Part shown: positions 18,202 to 26,503 of the stretch, in pieces
How the letters are laid out: each line of letters begins with the position of its first letter
How positions within the stretch are numbered: the first letter of the stretch is position 1
Source of the DNA: Saprospiraceae bacterium
GTDB taxonomy: Bacteria; Bacteroidota; Bacteroidia; Chitinophagales; Saprospiraceae
Reading direction: 5' to 3'
NCBI GenBank assembly: GCA_016714985.1
Contig: JADKBS010000001.1
Span: 825,001-889,000, forward strand
Length of the DNA: 64,000 nucleotides
Translations under genes and position numbers: made by a program
Notes under the pieces: generated by a model
Told to the model about the DNA's origin: nothing
The model's database searches: none
What the model saw: only the letters and a program-made list of their open reading frames with translations

Positions 18202-20253
18202 TCATATCCACACCCGCACCCCCTCCACCGTCGCCCCTTTCTTCGCATCGCCGCTGCCAGCCCAGGCACCGTCTTTCGCCTCTACCCATTTGTCTTTTCC
18301 CTTCAGTTTCACGGCGTATTTCACGGAGACTTTGGATGCCAACGGCCCTTCCAATTTAATGGAAATGCCCACGACGGAGCGCCGCTTGTCCACGGTTTTT
18401 GCGGCAGCACCATCCACGGCTGGCTCGGTTTCGCCCATGCTTTTCACCATCATTTTATAGGAAACATGCAGGTCGGGGTGGAACGGTTCCAGCTTGATTT
18501 GCAAGCCGAGCAGGCGCTCGCCTTCTACTGGCGGGCCGACGGCCATATCGTTTGACAAGGGAACGCTGGGCGTTTTGTTGAAAGCAATATTGCCGTTCAC
18601 CTTGAAAGTCGGCGCATCGGATTTTGGTTGCCCAGCGGCGATGGCGTTCTGCACGGCCTTCTGCGCATTCAAGCGGCCATAGCCGTAAAATGGGCTGTGG
18701 CCGTTGGCGTCGTAAGCCCCTTGCGTCTCGTCAATGCGGTCGCAAGAATTGCGCATGATGGTTTTCACCTGTTCCCAAGTGAGGGCGGGATTGGCGGCGA
18801 GCATGAGCGCTGCCGTGCCCGCCACGCCAGGGCAAGCGCTCGACGTGCCGCCGAAAGTTGCCGTGTACTGCCCGTCCATGTCGCCAACGAGGTGCTCGGC
18901 GTTGATGCCACCGCCGTTGTAGCCGTTCTTGCCCGTGCGGTCGGTGGTCCAGATGCCCGGCGTCTTGGGGCGGTTGGGGTTCAGTTTTGGCTCGTAAAAA
19001 TCGTTGCTGGGGAAGCAGCACCAGACCGCCTCGCCGAAGTCGGAATAGACGCAGCGGCGGCCACTGTCGTTGCAGGCGGCCACGGCAATGACCTTTGGGT
19101 AGCTGGCATACTCGTCGTATTTCACGTCCTCGTTGCCATTGCCGGCGGCCCAGGTGATGATGCATCCCTTGCCGCCCCGGCCCTTTTCCACGGCATAGTC
19201 AATGGCGGCCTTGGCGCTGTCCGGCAGGCGGGCCTGACGGGTGTGGAGCGGGTCTTTGGCGTTCCACCAGGCACCGTCCTCCGGCCCCCAGCTGCACGAT
19301 ATGATGTCGGCCCCGTTGTCGGCGGCCCATTTGAACGCCTTGGCCTCGCTGATGCTGCCGATGCTGCCGAGCCGTATGGGCATCAGCTTCGCCTCCGGTG
19401 CAACGCCGCTTGCCTTGCCATTGCCACTGGCACAGGCTACCCCGGCGCAAGCCGTACCATGGTGCTCACTGGCGTGCTTGGGTTTGGCGTCGTCCATATT
19501 GGTGACGGTATCCCTTGGGAAGACGACCTTGCCGCTGAACTCTGGGTGTGAGGTGTCCACCCCATCATCGAGGATGGCGATGGTGATGCCCTTGCCGGTG
19601 CTGAGTTCCCAAGCGGCCTCCACGCTGGCATGCTGGCTGATGGTCAGGCCGTTTATCTGTGTTTCCTTTAGGTGCCACTGCATCGGGTGTACGAACTTGA
19701 ATTTACGCTCCCGCACCAGTTCTGGGTGGCAGGCTTCCACCTCTGGCAGTTCGAGCAGCTTTTGCGCCAGCTCAAAAACCCCACGGCCCGTACCCTCCAA
19801 AGCTCCTACAAAATAGGAATTTGGCGTGATGCCGAGGTCTTCCTTTATCGTCAGGTCGTATTCCTTGATGATGGCTTCGCAACGCTTTTTGGGCAAATCG
19901 GCCTTGAACTGCAAGTACAGGTTTTCGGTGTAAACGACGATGCCGCCCGTGGTGGGGTCTTTGAGCACCCGACCTGCGAAGCGGACGCCCTCCTCTTTGG
20001 CAAGGCTTTTCCTGGCTGCGTTCCGCAATGCCGCAGCCGATTTCTCTGCCGTCGGGATGGCCCGATAGACGGTCACGTTGGCCTCTGGGAAAGCTGCCAC
20101 GGGCAGCAGCGAAGGCACGATGTCCCGACTTTGGGTACTGAGGGAAAGTTCGTCGAGCGGGGCATCGTCCACGGTGCGGACGACGATGAGATCTTTGGCT
20201 TCGGCGAGTTGGAAGGTTTCGCCGGTTTTGCCGCCATAGGTGAATGAGTACAT
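18202..20253 (-). CDS. Subtilisin-like serine protease (S8) without signal peptide
   Basis: A 683-aa S8 peptidase. The start MYSFTYGGKTGETF is chosen because upstream in-frame sequence is low quality; an open frame extends 61 codons further. The catalytic triad is visible: Asp in AILDDGVDTSHPEF (about 228), His in HHGTACAGVA (about 262) and Ser in FGGTSSACPGVAGTAAL (about 469). The oxyanion region reads TWAAGNGNE. About 200 residues precede the catalytic domain and may be an inhibitor-like prodomain, and about 130 beta-rich residues follow it. No signal peptide, lipobox or T9SS tail is seen, so it either acts inside the cell or leaves by an unusual route. It is the last gene of a minus-strand island with three small proteins and a two-component system, though a strong hairpin separates it from its neighbour. 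Confidence 0.9.
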   Translation of the reverse strand: MYSFTYGGKTGETFQLAEAKDLIVVRTVDDAPLDELSLSTQSRDIVPSLLPVAAFPEANVTVYRAIPTAEKSAAALRNAARKSLAKEEGVRFAGRVLKDPTTGGIVVYTENLYLQFKADLPKKRCEAIIKEYDLTIKEDLGITPNSYFVGALEGTGRGVFELAQKLLELPEVEACHPELVRERKFKFVHPMQWHLKETQINGLTISQHASVEAAWELSTGKGITIAILDDGVDTSHPEFSGKVVFPRDTVTNMDDAKPKHASEHHGTACAGVACASGNGKASGVAPEAKLMPIRLGSIGSISEAKAFKWAADNGADIISCSWGPEDGAWWNAKDPLHTRQARLPDSAKAAIDYAVEKGRGGKGCIITWAAGNGNEDVKYDEYASYPKVIAVAACNDSGRRCVYSDFGEAVWCCFPSNDFYEPKLNPNRPKTPGIWTTDRTGKNGYNGGGINAEHLVGDMDGQYTATFGGTSSACPGVAGTAALMLAANPALTWEQVKTIMRNSCDRIDETQGAYDANGHSPFYGYGRLNAQKAVQNAIAAGQPKSDAPTFKVNGNIAFNKTPSVPLSNDMAVGPPVEGERLLGLQIKLEPFHPDLHVSYKMMVKSMGETEPAVDGAAAKTVDKRRSVVGISIKLEGPLASKVSVKYAVKLKGKDKWVEAKDGAWAGSGDAKKGATVEGVRVWI

Positions 20254-20307
20254 GGAGATTGTAGATTCGGTGATTGGATGGCCCTTTTGATGAGGGTGTT
20301 GACAGGC

Positions 20308-20315
20308 CAAAGTTA
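20308..20315 (-). promoter_or_regulatory. Possible -7 element upstream of the subtilase
   Basis: Minus-strand TAACTTTG, about 55 bases before the subtilase ATG, fits TAnnTTTG. No TTG stands at the normal -33 spacing, so confidence is low. Confidence 0.35.
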
Positions 20316-20394
20316 GGGGAAGTGGGGAAAGAAGTGGCGAGAATTTTTTAGTCAAATGCAGGCCTTCGACAGGCCGAAGTTGACCAAATGAAAA

Positions 20395-20450
20395 GCAGCA
20401 GCACGATGGCAGGAGGAATGAGGGACATTCTTCCAATGCCGTGCTGCTGC
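20395..20450 (-). terminator. Long hairpin between small-protein gene and subtilase
   Basis: A perfect 11-bp outer stem (GCAGCAGCACG, 20395-20405, with 20440-20450) is extended by an imperfect inner stem to about 25 bp around a short loop. On the minus strand it follows the 141-aa gene by about 40 bases, and a T-rich stretch comes next. It probably ends or attenuates transcription before the subtilase. Confidence 0.6.
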
Positions 20451-20490
20451 ATCAATTGAATTTGCTTTAGGGTAATGACCCAGTACTGCT

Positions 20491-20916
20491 TTAAATTCTC
20501 CTAGAAGGCACCCTTTCTACATCAATGGAAGAGACACCCTCGCTCAATGGGGCTGCTGTATAAACGGCAACGACATCAAGTTGATAAATGCTTTCAATGA
20601 CGAGGAAGCCTTCAAAGCCATGAACAAAGTGCAGGTCGTATTCCTTGACGTTGGCACAACTGATTTGCTTCACTTGGTCGTCCTTCAAGCCGTCTTCCAA
20701 CCACTTGGAAATGCCGCCAGGGAAGGCCAATTTACTGCGGAGCCTGTTGGTTTCCCGGTTCGGGTTGTGGATGTTGACTGCCGTTGCATAGTTGCCCGGC
20801 AGCAGCCCTGGCGACTGCTGCGAAGTGTCGGGGATGTCGCTTGTGCAAATGAACTTTACCGCATATTGGTAGCGGTAGGGGATGGGGAGTGGTGGTGCTT
20901 GAATTGCTTTTGCCAT
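20491..20916 (-). CDS. Small conserved hypothetical protein (141 aa)
   Basis: Starts MAKAIQAPPLPIPYRYQYAVKFIC. No signal peptide, lipobox or membrane segment. Features are PGNYATAVNIHNPN near the middle and EGFLVIESIYQLDVVAVYTA near the end, which suggest a compact beta-sandwich. I believe this matches an uncharacterised family seen scattered in bacteria, but I cannot name it and assign no function. It lies between the 125-aa protein gene and the subtilase, all on the minus strand, with palindromic hairpins on both sides that may isolate its transcript. Confidence 0.72.
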   Translation of the reverse strand: MAKAIQAPPLPIPYRYQYAVKFICTSDIPDTSQQSPGLLPGNYATAVNIHNPNRETNRLRSKLAFPGGISKWLEDGLKDDQVKQISCANVKEYDLHFVHGFEGFLVIESIYQLDVVAVYTAAPLSEGVSSIDVERVPSRRI

Positions 20917-20975
20917 GACGAGGTTGAGTTTGGTTTGACAATATTTAGTTCATATTCTTTTAGCAGTGACATGTA

Positions 20976-21008
20976 AGACCTAACAGGTTTCTAAAACCTG
21001 TTAGGTCT
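20976..21008. terminator. Perfect 15-bp palindrome, probable terminator
   Basis: AGACCTAACAGGTTT (20976-20990), a 3-nt loop, then its exact complement (20994-21008). On the plus strand GGCTTTTTT follows. On the minus strand it lies just after the stop of the 125-aa gene. Its form resembles palindromes dispersed in many Bacteroidota genomes, so it may also be a mobile repeat. Confidence 0.65.
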
Positions 21009-21029
21009 GGCTTTTTTCGTAAGGACTAT

Positions 21030-21407
21030 TCATCCAGCTTCCCGCCAATGAATGGCCACATTTCCAATGTAAAAATCGTCCGATACATAGAATGTACCTC
21101 CGATTTGCTCAGGGTGTCGAATGATTTTAATGGTGTTGGGGCCGCTCCGTAGGTAACCTGATGGAATCCTATCCATCCATGCTGTCCACTTGCCATTGCC
21201 TTCTTGTGTAGGCAAATCGAAGCTTGGCAAATCACGATCATTGATTTGGATTCTGTGGCCTTGATTTCTATCAATATCAAGTGCCTGAATCAGTAAATAG
21301 CCAGTACCTATGGGTTGGCCGTCCACGTTGAATTGTCGGGTTTCTTCCGTGTTGGTTGCGGTAAACCTTGAATCGAAATTAACCCATGCAAAATCTGCTC
21401 TTGCCAT
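21030..21407 (-). CDS. Small conserved hypothetical protein (125 aa), jelly-roll-like
   Basis: Starts MARADFAWVNFDSRFTATN. Alternating hydrophobic pattern and the segments GYLLIQALDIDRNQGHRIQI, NDRDLPSFDLP, WTAWMDRIPSGYL, GPNTIKIIRH and YIGNVAIHWRE suggest a beta-sandwich of the carbohydrate-binding or galactose-binding kind. It has no export signal, like the other two small proteins of this island. Function unknown. It is followed on the same strand by the 141-aa gene and preceded by the AraC-type regulator gene about 90 bases away, so all may respond to the same regulators. Confidence 0.7.
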   Translation of the reverse strand: MARADFAWVNFDSRFTATNTEETRQFNVDGQPIGTGYLLIQALDIDRNQGHRIQINDRDLPSFDLPTQEGNGKWTAWMDRIPSGYLRSGPNTIKIIRHPEQIGGTFYVSDDFYIGNVAIHWREAG

Positions 21408-21494
21408 GATTGATTTGTTATTGGTTTAAAAAATTAGCTTTACAAAAATGGACATCTCGTCCAAAGTCTGCTTTCACAAATGTTCCAACCCTTC

Positions 21495-21842
21495 TCACAC
21501 ATGTTCCAATCTCTCCCGCCATTCCCCCGGGCAACACCCGAAGACCTCCTTGAACCGCCTCGTGAAATAGCCCTGGTGCTCGAAGCCCACCTCCGAGGCG
21601 ATGTGCGAAATCTTCCAATCCTGTTGCTCCTTCAGGAGTTCGGCGGCCCGGTCGAGGCGCTTCTTGCGGAGGTACTTGGTGGTGGACATGCCGACTGTGT
21701 GCTCTAACTTGCGGTGGAGGTCGGTGCGGCTCATGCCCACGAGGCGGAGCAGGCGTTTCACGGTGAGGGTGCTGTCAGACAGGTGGGGTTCGATTTGCGA
21801 GTCGAACTCCTCTAAAAACCGGATGTGGGTCAGTGCTTTCAT
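21495..21842 (-). CDS. AraC-type helix-turn-helix protein (stand-alone DNA-binding domain)
   Basis: A 115-aa protein consisting almost only of the two-helix-turn-helix AraC/XylS DNA-binding domain. The first HTH is in LTVKRLLRLVGMSRTDLHRKL, the second in WKISHIASEVGFEHQGYFTRRFKEVFGCCPGEWRERL, with the family signature at the end of the latter (GF...YFTRRFKE.FG..P). No ligand-binding or receiver domain is attached. Similar modules form the C-terminal output of hybrid two-component sensors in Bacteroidota, so it could be a detached output domain. It lies just downstream of the response-regulator gene. Confidence 0.88.
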   Translation of the reverse strand: MKALTHIRFLEEFDSQIEPHLSDSTLTVKRLLRLVGMSRTDLHRKLEHTVGMSTTKYLRKKRLDRAAELLKEQQDWKISHIASEVGFEHQGYFTRRFKEVFGCCPGEWRERLEHV

Positions 21843-21984
21843 CTAGTAGTTGATAGGGTGAAACAAGCTGGTTGAATGTATTTGGGCAACTCCTTTTTTC
21901 ATCGGATTGCAAGGCAAAACTGGCCCTTTGCGCAAGCAAAAACAATCACGAGATTCTGTGAAAAATGCAGATGAAATTACACTT

Positions 21985-22024
21985 CCCAATTTCCCAATTT
22001 CCCAATTTCCCAATTTCCCAATTC
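21985..22024. repeat. Octanucleotide microsatellite (CCCAATTT)5
   Basis: Four perfect copies and a fifth with one mismatch of CCCAATTT lie four bases beyond the stop of the response regulator, ahead of the AraC-type gene on the minus strand. Changes in copy number by slippage would alter the spacing between the two genes. Confidence 0.9.
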
Positions 22025-22028
22025 CTAG

Positions 22029-22655
22029 CTACACCAACCGCTCCCGAATTGCCTTCGCCACGGCCTCGGTGCCGCAGTTGACGTGCAGTTTTTCGTAGAT
22101 GTGGCGGAGGTGGGTGCTCACGGTGTCCATGGCAATATGGCACTCGCTGGAAATGGCCTTGTAGGTATAGCCTTCGGTGAGCAGTTGCAGGATTTCCTTT
22201 TCCCGCTTGGTGAGGCCGTATTTTTCGGAGGCGGGTTTCAGTTCATGGAAGGTTTCGAGCACCCGCCGGGCTATGCCGGGCGACATGGGCGCACCGCCCG
22301 TGTAGATATCCAGTAGGGCGTCGAGGAGCTTGGAGGGTGGTGTTTTTTTCAGCAGGTAGCCTTGCGCACCTGCTTTTAGGCAGGCGAACAGCTTTTCGTT
22401 GTCATCGAAAACGGTGTGCATCAAGATTTTGACTTCGGGGTACTTGGCCTTGATGCGCTCCACGCCCTCGATGCCGTTCACTTCCGGCATGTCAATGTCC
22501 ATCAGCACGATGTCGGGGTGCAGGCCGCCTACCTCGGCTTCCACATTGCGGCAGTTGGGATAGTCGCCCACCACGGTGAAGCCCTCTGTGCCGTCAATCA
22601 GCAGCTTGAGCGATTGGCGCAGCTTGTCGTCGTCTTCGTAGATGATGATTTTCAT
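22029..22655 (-). CDS. LuxR/NarL-type response regulator
   Basis: 208 aa from the ATG at MKIIIYEDDDKLRQSL. The receiver domain has the acidic pocket EDDD, the phosphorylation Asp near residue 53 in PDIVLMDIDMPEVNG, the Thr in MHTVFDD and the Lys in YLLKKTPP. The LuxR-type HTH (LTKREKEILQLLTEGYTYKAI to TVSTHLRHIYEKL) occupies residues 145-205. The gene starts 32 bases after the stop of the propeller histidine kinase, so the two form a two-component system. In this family phosphorylation promotes dimerisation and promoter binding. Targets are not evident, though the downstream AraC-type protein, small proteins and subtilase are plausible. Confidence 0.95.
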   Translation of the reverse strand: MKIIIYEDDDKLRQSLKLLIDGTEGFTVVGDYPNCRNVEAEVGGLHPDIVLMDIDMPEVNGIEGVERIKAKYPEVKILMHTVFDDNEKLFACLKAGAQGYLLKKTPPSKLLDALLDIYTGGAPMSPGIARRVLETFHELKPASEKYGLTKREKEILQLLTEGYTYKAISSECHIAMDTVSTHLRHIYEKLHVNCGTEAVAKAIRERLV

Positions 22656-22687
22656 GGTGCAAATATTCAGTAAACGGGTATTGCCGT

Positions 22688-25600
22688 TCAATCACGGATT
22701 TCTTTGATAGGAAACCTGACCCGGACGGTGGTTCCCCTGCCGGGGGCAGTGGTCAGTTGCAGCTCGCCGCCGAGGTTTTTGGCCCTCTGGCGCATCGTGA
22801 GGAGGCCATTGCCGCCTTCCTTGACACTCATGGGGTCGAAGCCGAGGCCGTCATCATGGATGGTCATGGACAGTTTGCCTTGCTCGTGCAAGACTGAAAT
22901 ATTGGCCGACTGGCATTGCGAGTACTTGACCAGGTTGTTGACGGCTTCCTTGAACAGCAGGTAAAACTGCCGCCGCTTGCCCATGTCCAAGCGCAGCCGC
23001 TTGGCATCCAGCGGGAACTGGAGGCTGCCGTTGATGCCTTTTGCCTCAAAAGCCTCCGTTGCGAAGCGCCTCATGCGTGCCAGCACCCGGTCGAGCGGGT
23101 CGTTCTTAGGGTTGATGCTCCAGATGATGTCGTCGAGGGATTCGGCGCTGGCCTGCACCTCCTCCTCGATGCGGTCGAGCAGGGGCAGCGCCTCGCTATC
23201 GGCAGGCAGTTTTTGCCGGATGAGCGTGGTGAGGATGTTGACGTTGCTCAGGGTGGCACCGATGTCGTCGTGGAGGTCAATGGAGATTTGATTGCGCAGC
23301 CGCTCGACGCCCAACAATTGGCCAATGCGCCAGCGATAGGTGCCGTAACCAACTGCTCCAGCAGCCGATAGTGCCAACAACAGGAACCACCATTGAAGCC
23401 AGAACGGTCGTTTGATGATGATTTCAAGCCGTTTTTCAGCAGACCATATTCCGTCCGAATTAGAGGCTTTTACTTTGAGTATATAGCGCCCCGGGGGCAA
23501 GTTGGCATAGCGTGCGAAGCCCTGCGTGGTGGCGGGTGCCCATTCCGATTCATAGTTCTCTAATTTATAGCGGAACTGGTTCTTGGAAGGATTACTAAAT
23601 TCAAGTGCCGCAAACTCAAAGTTCAGGGTGTTCTCATGGGACTTGAAAACGAGTTTTTTGACCTCGGAAATGTTCGTGGCACTTGTTGCTCGGCAAATGG
23701 GGTGTGGCACTTCCACGTTGTTCACCAGCAGGCGGGTGAACTGCACCTGTGGCTTGGTTTCTAGCATCTTGATTTGTTCTGGTTTGAAGTGGTTGATGCC
23801 GTTGCGGCCAGCGAACCAGAACTCGCCGTTGGAGCGGCGCAGGAAGCCGTGGGAGTTGAACTCCAAGCCCTGCAACCCATCTGGCATGTCGAAGCCATGG
23901 AACTGGCGCTCTTTGACCAAAAACCGCACGATGCCCCGGTTGGTGGAGAGCCAGAGCGTGTCGGCGGCGTTGCCGAGCACGGCGTACACATGCTGGTCGG
24001 GCAGCCCATCGGCTTCGGTGTAGGTTTTATGCAGCCATGTTTTTTGGTCGAGGCTGACCAGCCCGTTGCTGGTCCCTATCCAGAGGGTATCGCTGGCGGG
24101 GTCTTCGTAGTATCCCAGCACATCGCCTCCTATGGGCAGGCTTGTGGTCATGGCAAAGCCCTTTTCGGGGGCCAGCACCTCGATGCTGGTTTGTTCGCGG
24201 CTGGCCAGCAGCAGCCCTTTTTTGTTTTGGTAAATATGGGTGAATGCGCCGTTGCCCGCTTTTTCCAGCTTCTCGAAAAGGTAGCCGCTGCTATTTTCAT
24301 TCAACAAATATAGGCCGCCAGCCATGGACGAGAAAACCAAGCGTCCATTGGCCAGCTCATAGCCATAAAGGAAAATGCTGTCGGGCAGCACGGGCTGGAA
24401 GCCCTTGTCGTCAGGCCCTTTCACCGCCAGCCCCTTGTCGAAAGAGAAGGCCCAGCAGCGGTCCTTGCGATCCACAAAAAGGTAGAAGATATCGTTGCTG
24501 TGGGTGGTTTGCCCCTGCTTATCCCCAATACTGAAGTGGGCGAGCGGGGCCTTGATTTCCGACAATACAAAAACGCCAAGCGAGCGGCTGCTGCACCAGA
24601 CGTTGCCCTGACTGTCCTCGTCAATGGCAAAAATACCGTTCATGTTGTCGGTATTTTCCCATAGCCTGCGGAGGTCGGTCAGCCCAAACTTCACCTTTTT
24701 GGGCTGTGTGAAGTCCACCCCAATACCGTTAACCCCGGTCCAGATGACGCCGTGGTTGTCCTTCCAGACGCCGTAGGTCATGTTGTTGGCGAGGCTCCAG
24801 CGGTCGCTGGGGTCGTTGGCGAAGCGGGTCCCGTCGCCCATTGCTTTTTTGTTGAAAAACTGCCAGCCGCCGCCATAGATGGAAGCCATGAGGTGGTACC
24901 GGTCGTAGGACGCCAACTTATTGGGCCGCCCACCTTCTACCGGATATAATTGCCATGCCCCACCTGGCAACACCAGCAGTAGGCCACTATTTACGGTGAA
25001 CCAAGTTGAATCGCCCTCCTCCAATCCATCGGAGGCAAGGAAGGAGGGGTCGCCGTTTTCGCCTGAAAACCGCTTTTGCGAAACGATATTCCCGTTGGCC
25101 CCAAAGGTGAGGAAATGGATGCCAGGGCGGTCGTAGCCAAATACGGCAAGGGTTCTTAGGTCGCCGTTTTCCTTGAAGTTGGGTGCCATTCGTTGGGAGG
25201 GCGGGGGCAACTGGCAGATGCTGTCCCAGGCGCTTTCTGTGGGGTGGAAATAACAGAAGTTGTTGCCGCCAACGATGAGGCCAAGCCTTCCCTGGTTGTC
25301 CATAAAGCTGAGGTGGTAGCCTTTCTGGCCTTTGTAGTGGAACGAGCGGAAGTGGTCGTGTTTTCGGACGTAACAGACCAGTGCTTCATAAGTGGTGGTC
25401 CATAGATTGCCTTCCCCGTCTTCGATGATGCGGCTCTGGAGGTAGTTGCCGGGCATGGAGAGCGTGTCGCCGGGGATGTGCTTGTAGGGTTTTACATGCT
25501 GGCCGTCATAACGGTTCAGCCCGTTGAGCGAGGTAATCCAGACGAAGCCCCTTGAGTCCTTGTAGATGACGTTGTTGAGCGTCTGGGAGAGGCCGTCGGC

Positions 25601-25742
25601 CTGGGTGAGGTGGTTGAAAAAAAGCCTATCAGGCTGGGCGAGGCCAGCTTGATAGGCAAGGCTAATGAGGAGCCAAGTGATGAAGGTTGGGCGGCCGGTA
25701 TTTTTCGTAATGCAGCGATTTAAGGGTTTAATCCAAATTCAT
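22688..25742 (-). CDS. Two-component sensor histidine kinase with extracellular propeller and Y_Y_Y domain
   Basis: A hybrid-family sensor of about 1018 aa. An N-terminal signal peptide (ITWLLISLAYQAGLAQ) is followed by about 600 residues of two-component regulator propeller repeats (DGLSQTLNNVIYKDSRGFVW, DGLPDQHVYAVLG), a Y_Y_Y Ig-like domain (FRYKLENYESEWAPA, LPPGRYILKVKASNSDG), one TM helix (about 775-795), a HisKA_3 dimerisation domain with the phospho-His near 824 (SIDLHDDIGATLSNVNIL) and a C-terminal HATPase (DDGLGFDP, GNGLLTMRQRAKNLGG). The ATG at 25742 is joined to the rest only if one G of a GG pair at about 25729 is removed. Without that correction the first ATG in the long frame is at 25456, which would delete the signal peptide. 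It senses a periplasmic ligand and pairs with the next gene. A 118-aa gene ends one base upstream. Confidence 0.93.
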
Positions 25743-25743
25743 G

Positions 25744-26100
25744 TCAAAGGTTTTGTATTACCTGCCTTGCTTGTGCAAACGTGATAGTTATGCTTCCATG
25801 CGGTGAATTATTGAGAGCTGTGTAAGGAGCAGCACCCTCACCCTTCCCGCAATAAGGTGGGCAAGGAAGAATCAATAGTTCACTACGCAGATTTATTCGA
25901 TTCCCTTGTCCGTCCAGCCCAATTAAAGCAGTGACTTCTTGGCCTTGGTAAATGACGTTGACTTGTTCAGCGTCCCTAGTGCCATATTGATTGTCCCTCA
26001 TCGCAATTACATCTTCAACATAGTATCTAGGGTTGTTAGCAAGATTGCCTGAACCGGCATCAAGTTGGGCTTCCATTACTCTTACTAAGTTCATAATCAT
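25744..26100 (-). CDS. Small hypothetical protein (118 aa) leading the sensor operon
   Basis: Starts MIMNLVRVMEAQLDAGSGNL. There is no signal peptide or membrane segment. A Pro/Cys segment, LILPCPPYCGKGEG, might bind a metal, and the end reads GSITITFAQARQVIQNL. I do not recognise the family. The stop codon lies one base from the start of the histidine-kinase gene, so the two are almost certainly co-transcribed from the promoter upstream. It shares lack of an export signal and similar size with the two other small proteins of the island. Confidence 0.7.
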   Translation of the reverse strand: MIMNLVRVMEAQLDAGSGNLANNPRYYVEDVIAMRDNQYGTRDAEQVNVIYQGQEVTALIGLDGQGNRINLRSELLILPCPPYCGKGEGAAPYTALNNSPHGSITITFAQARQVIQNL

Positions 26101-26137
26101 TCGTTTTAAAGGTTATAAAAAATAGGTTTAATTCCGT

Positions 26138-26168
26138 CAAAATTAGCCCTCGCTCCCCGCTCCCACAA
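26138..26168 (-). promoter_or_regulatory. Bacteroidota promoter for the small protein-kinase-regulator operon
   Basis: On the minus strand TTG (26166-26168), a 20-nt spacer and TAATTTTG (26138-26145) lie about 38 bases ahead of the 118-aa gene. The spacer is slightly longer than the ideal 17-19. From 26169 to 26503 I see no gene or clear signal. Confidence 0.5.
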
Positions 26169-26503
26169 TCACCAATTTCTGTGATAAAAGCGGACTAAAG
26201 GATGAAGCCGAGAAGGATTTAAGTCAAGGTAGGATTCCTGTTAGTTTTGTGAATACATAAATAAATGCCTTAAAATTCCAATAGTAACGGCCTTTTGAGA
26301 ACTAATTTTCAAATTTTTCTACTTTTGGAACATTTGTGCAAATCAGGTTCATTTTCACAGCCTGATATTGGCCGTGTAATCCTGCTCTGCTAACCCAATT
26401 CTGTGATAGCTATCACCACCTTCCTTACCGCTTTCGCCCCGCCAACAATCTAAACATATTATTCGCTGGACTGCTTGCCTTTTCACCCTTTAATCTTTTT
26501 GTC

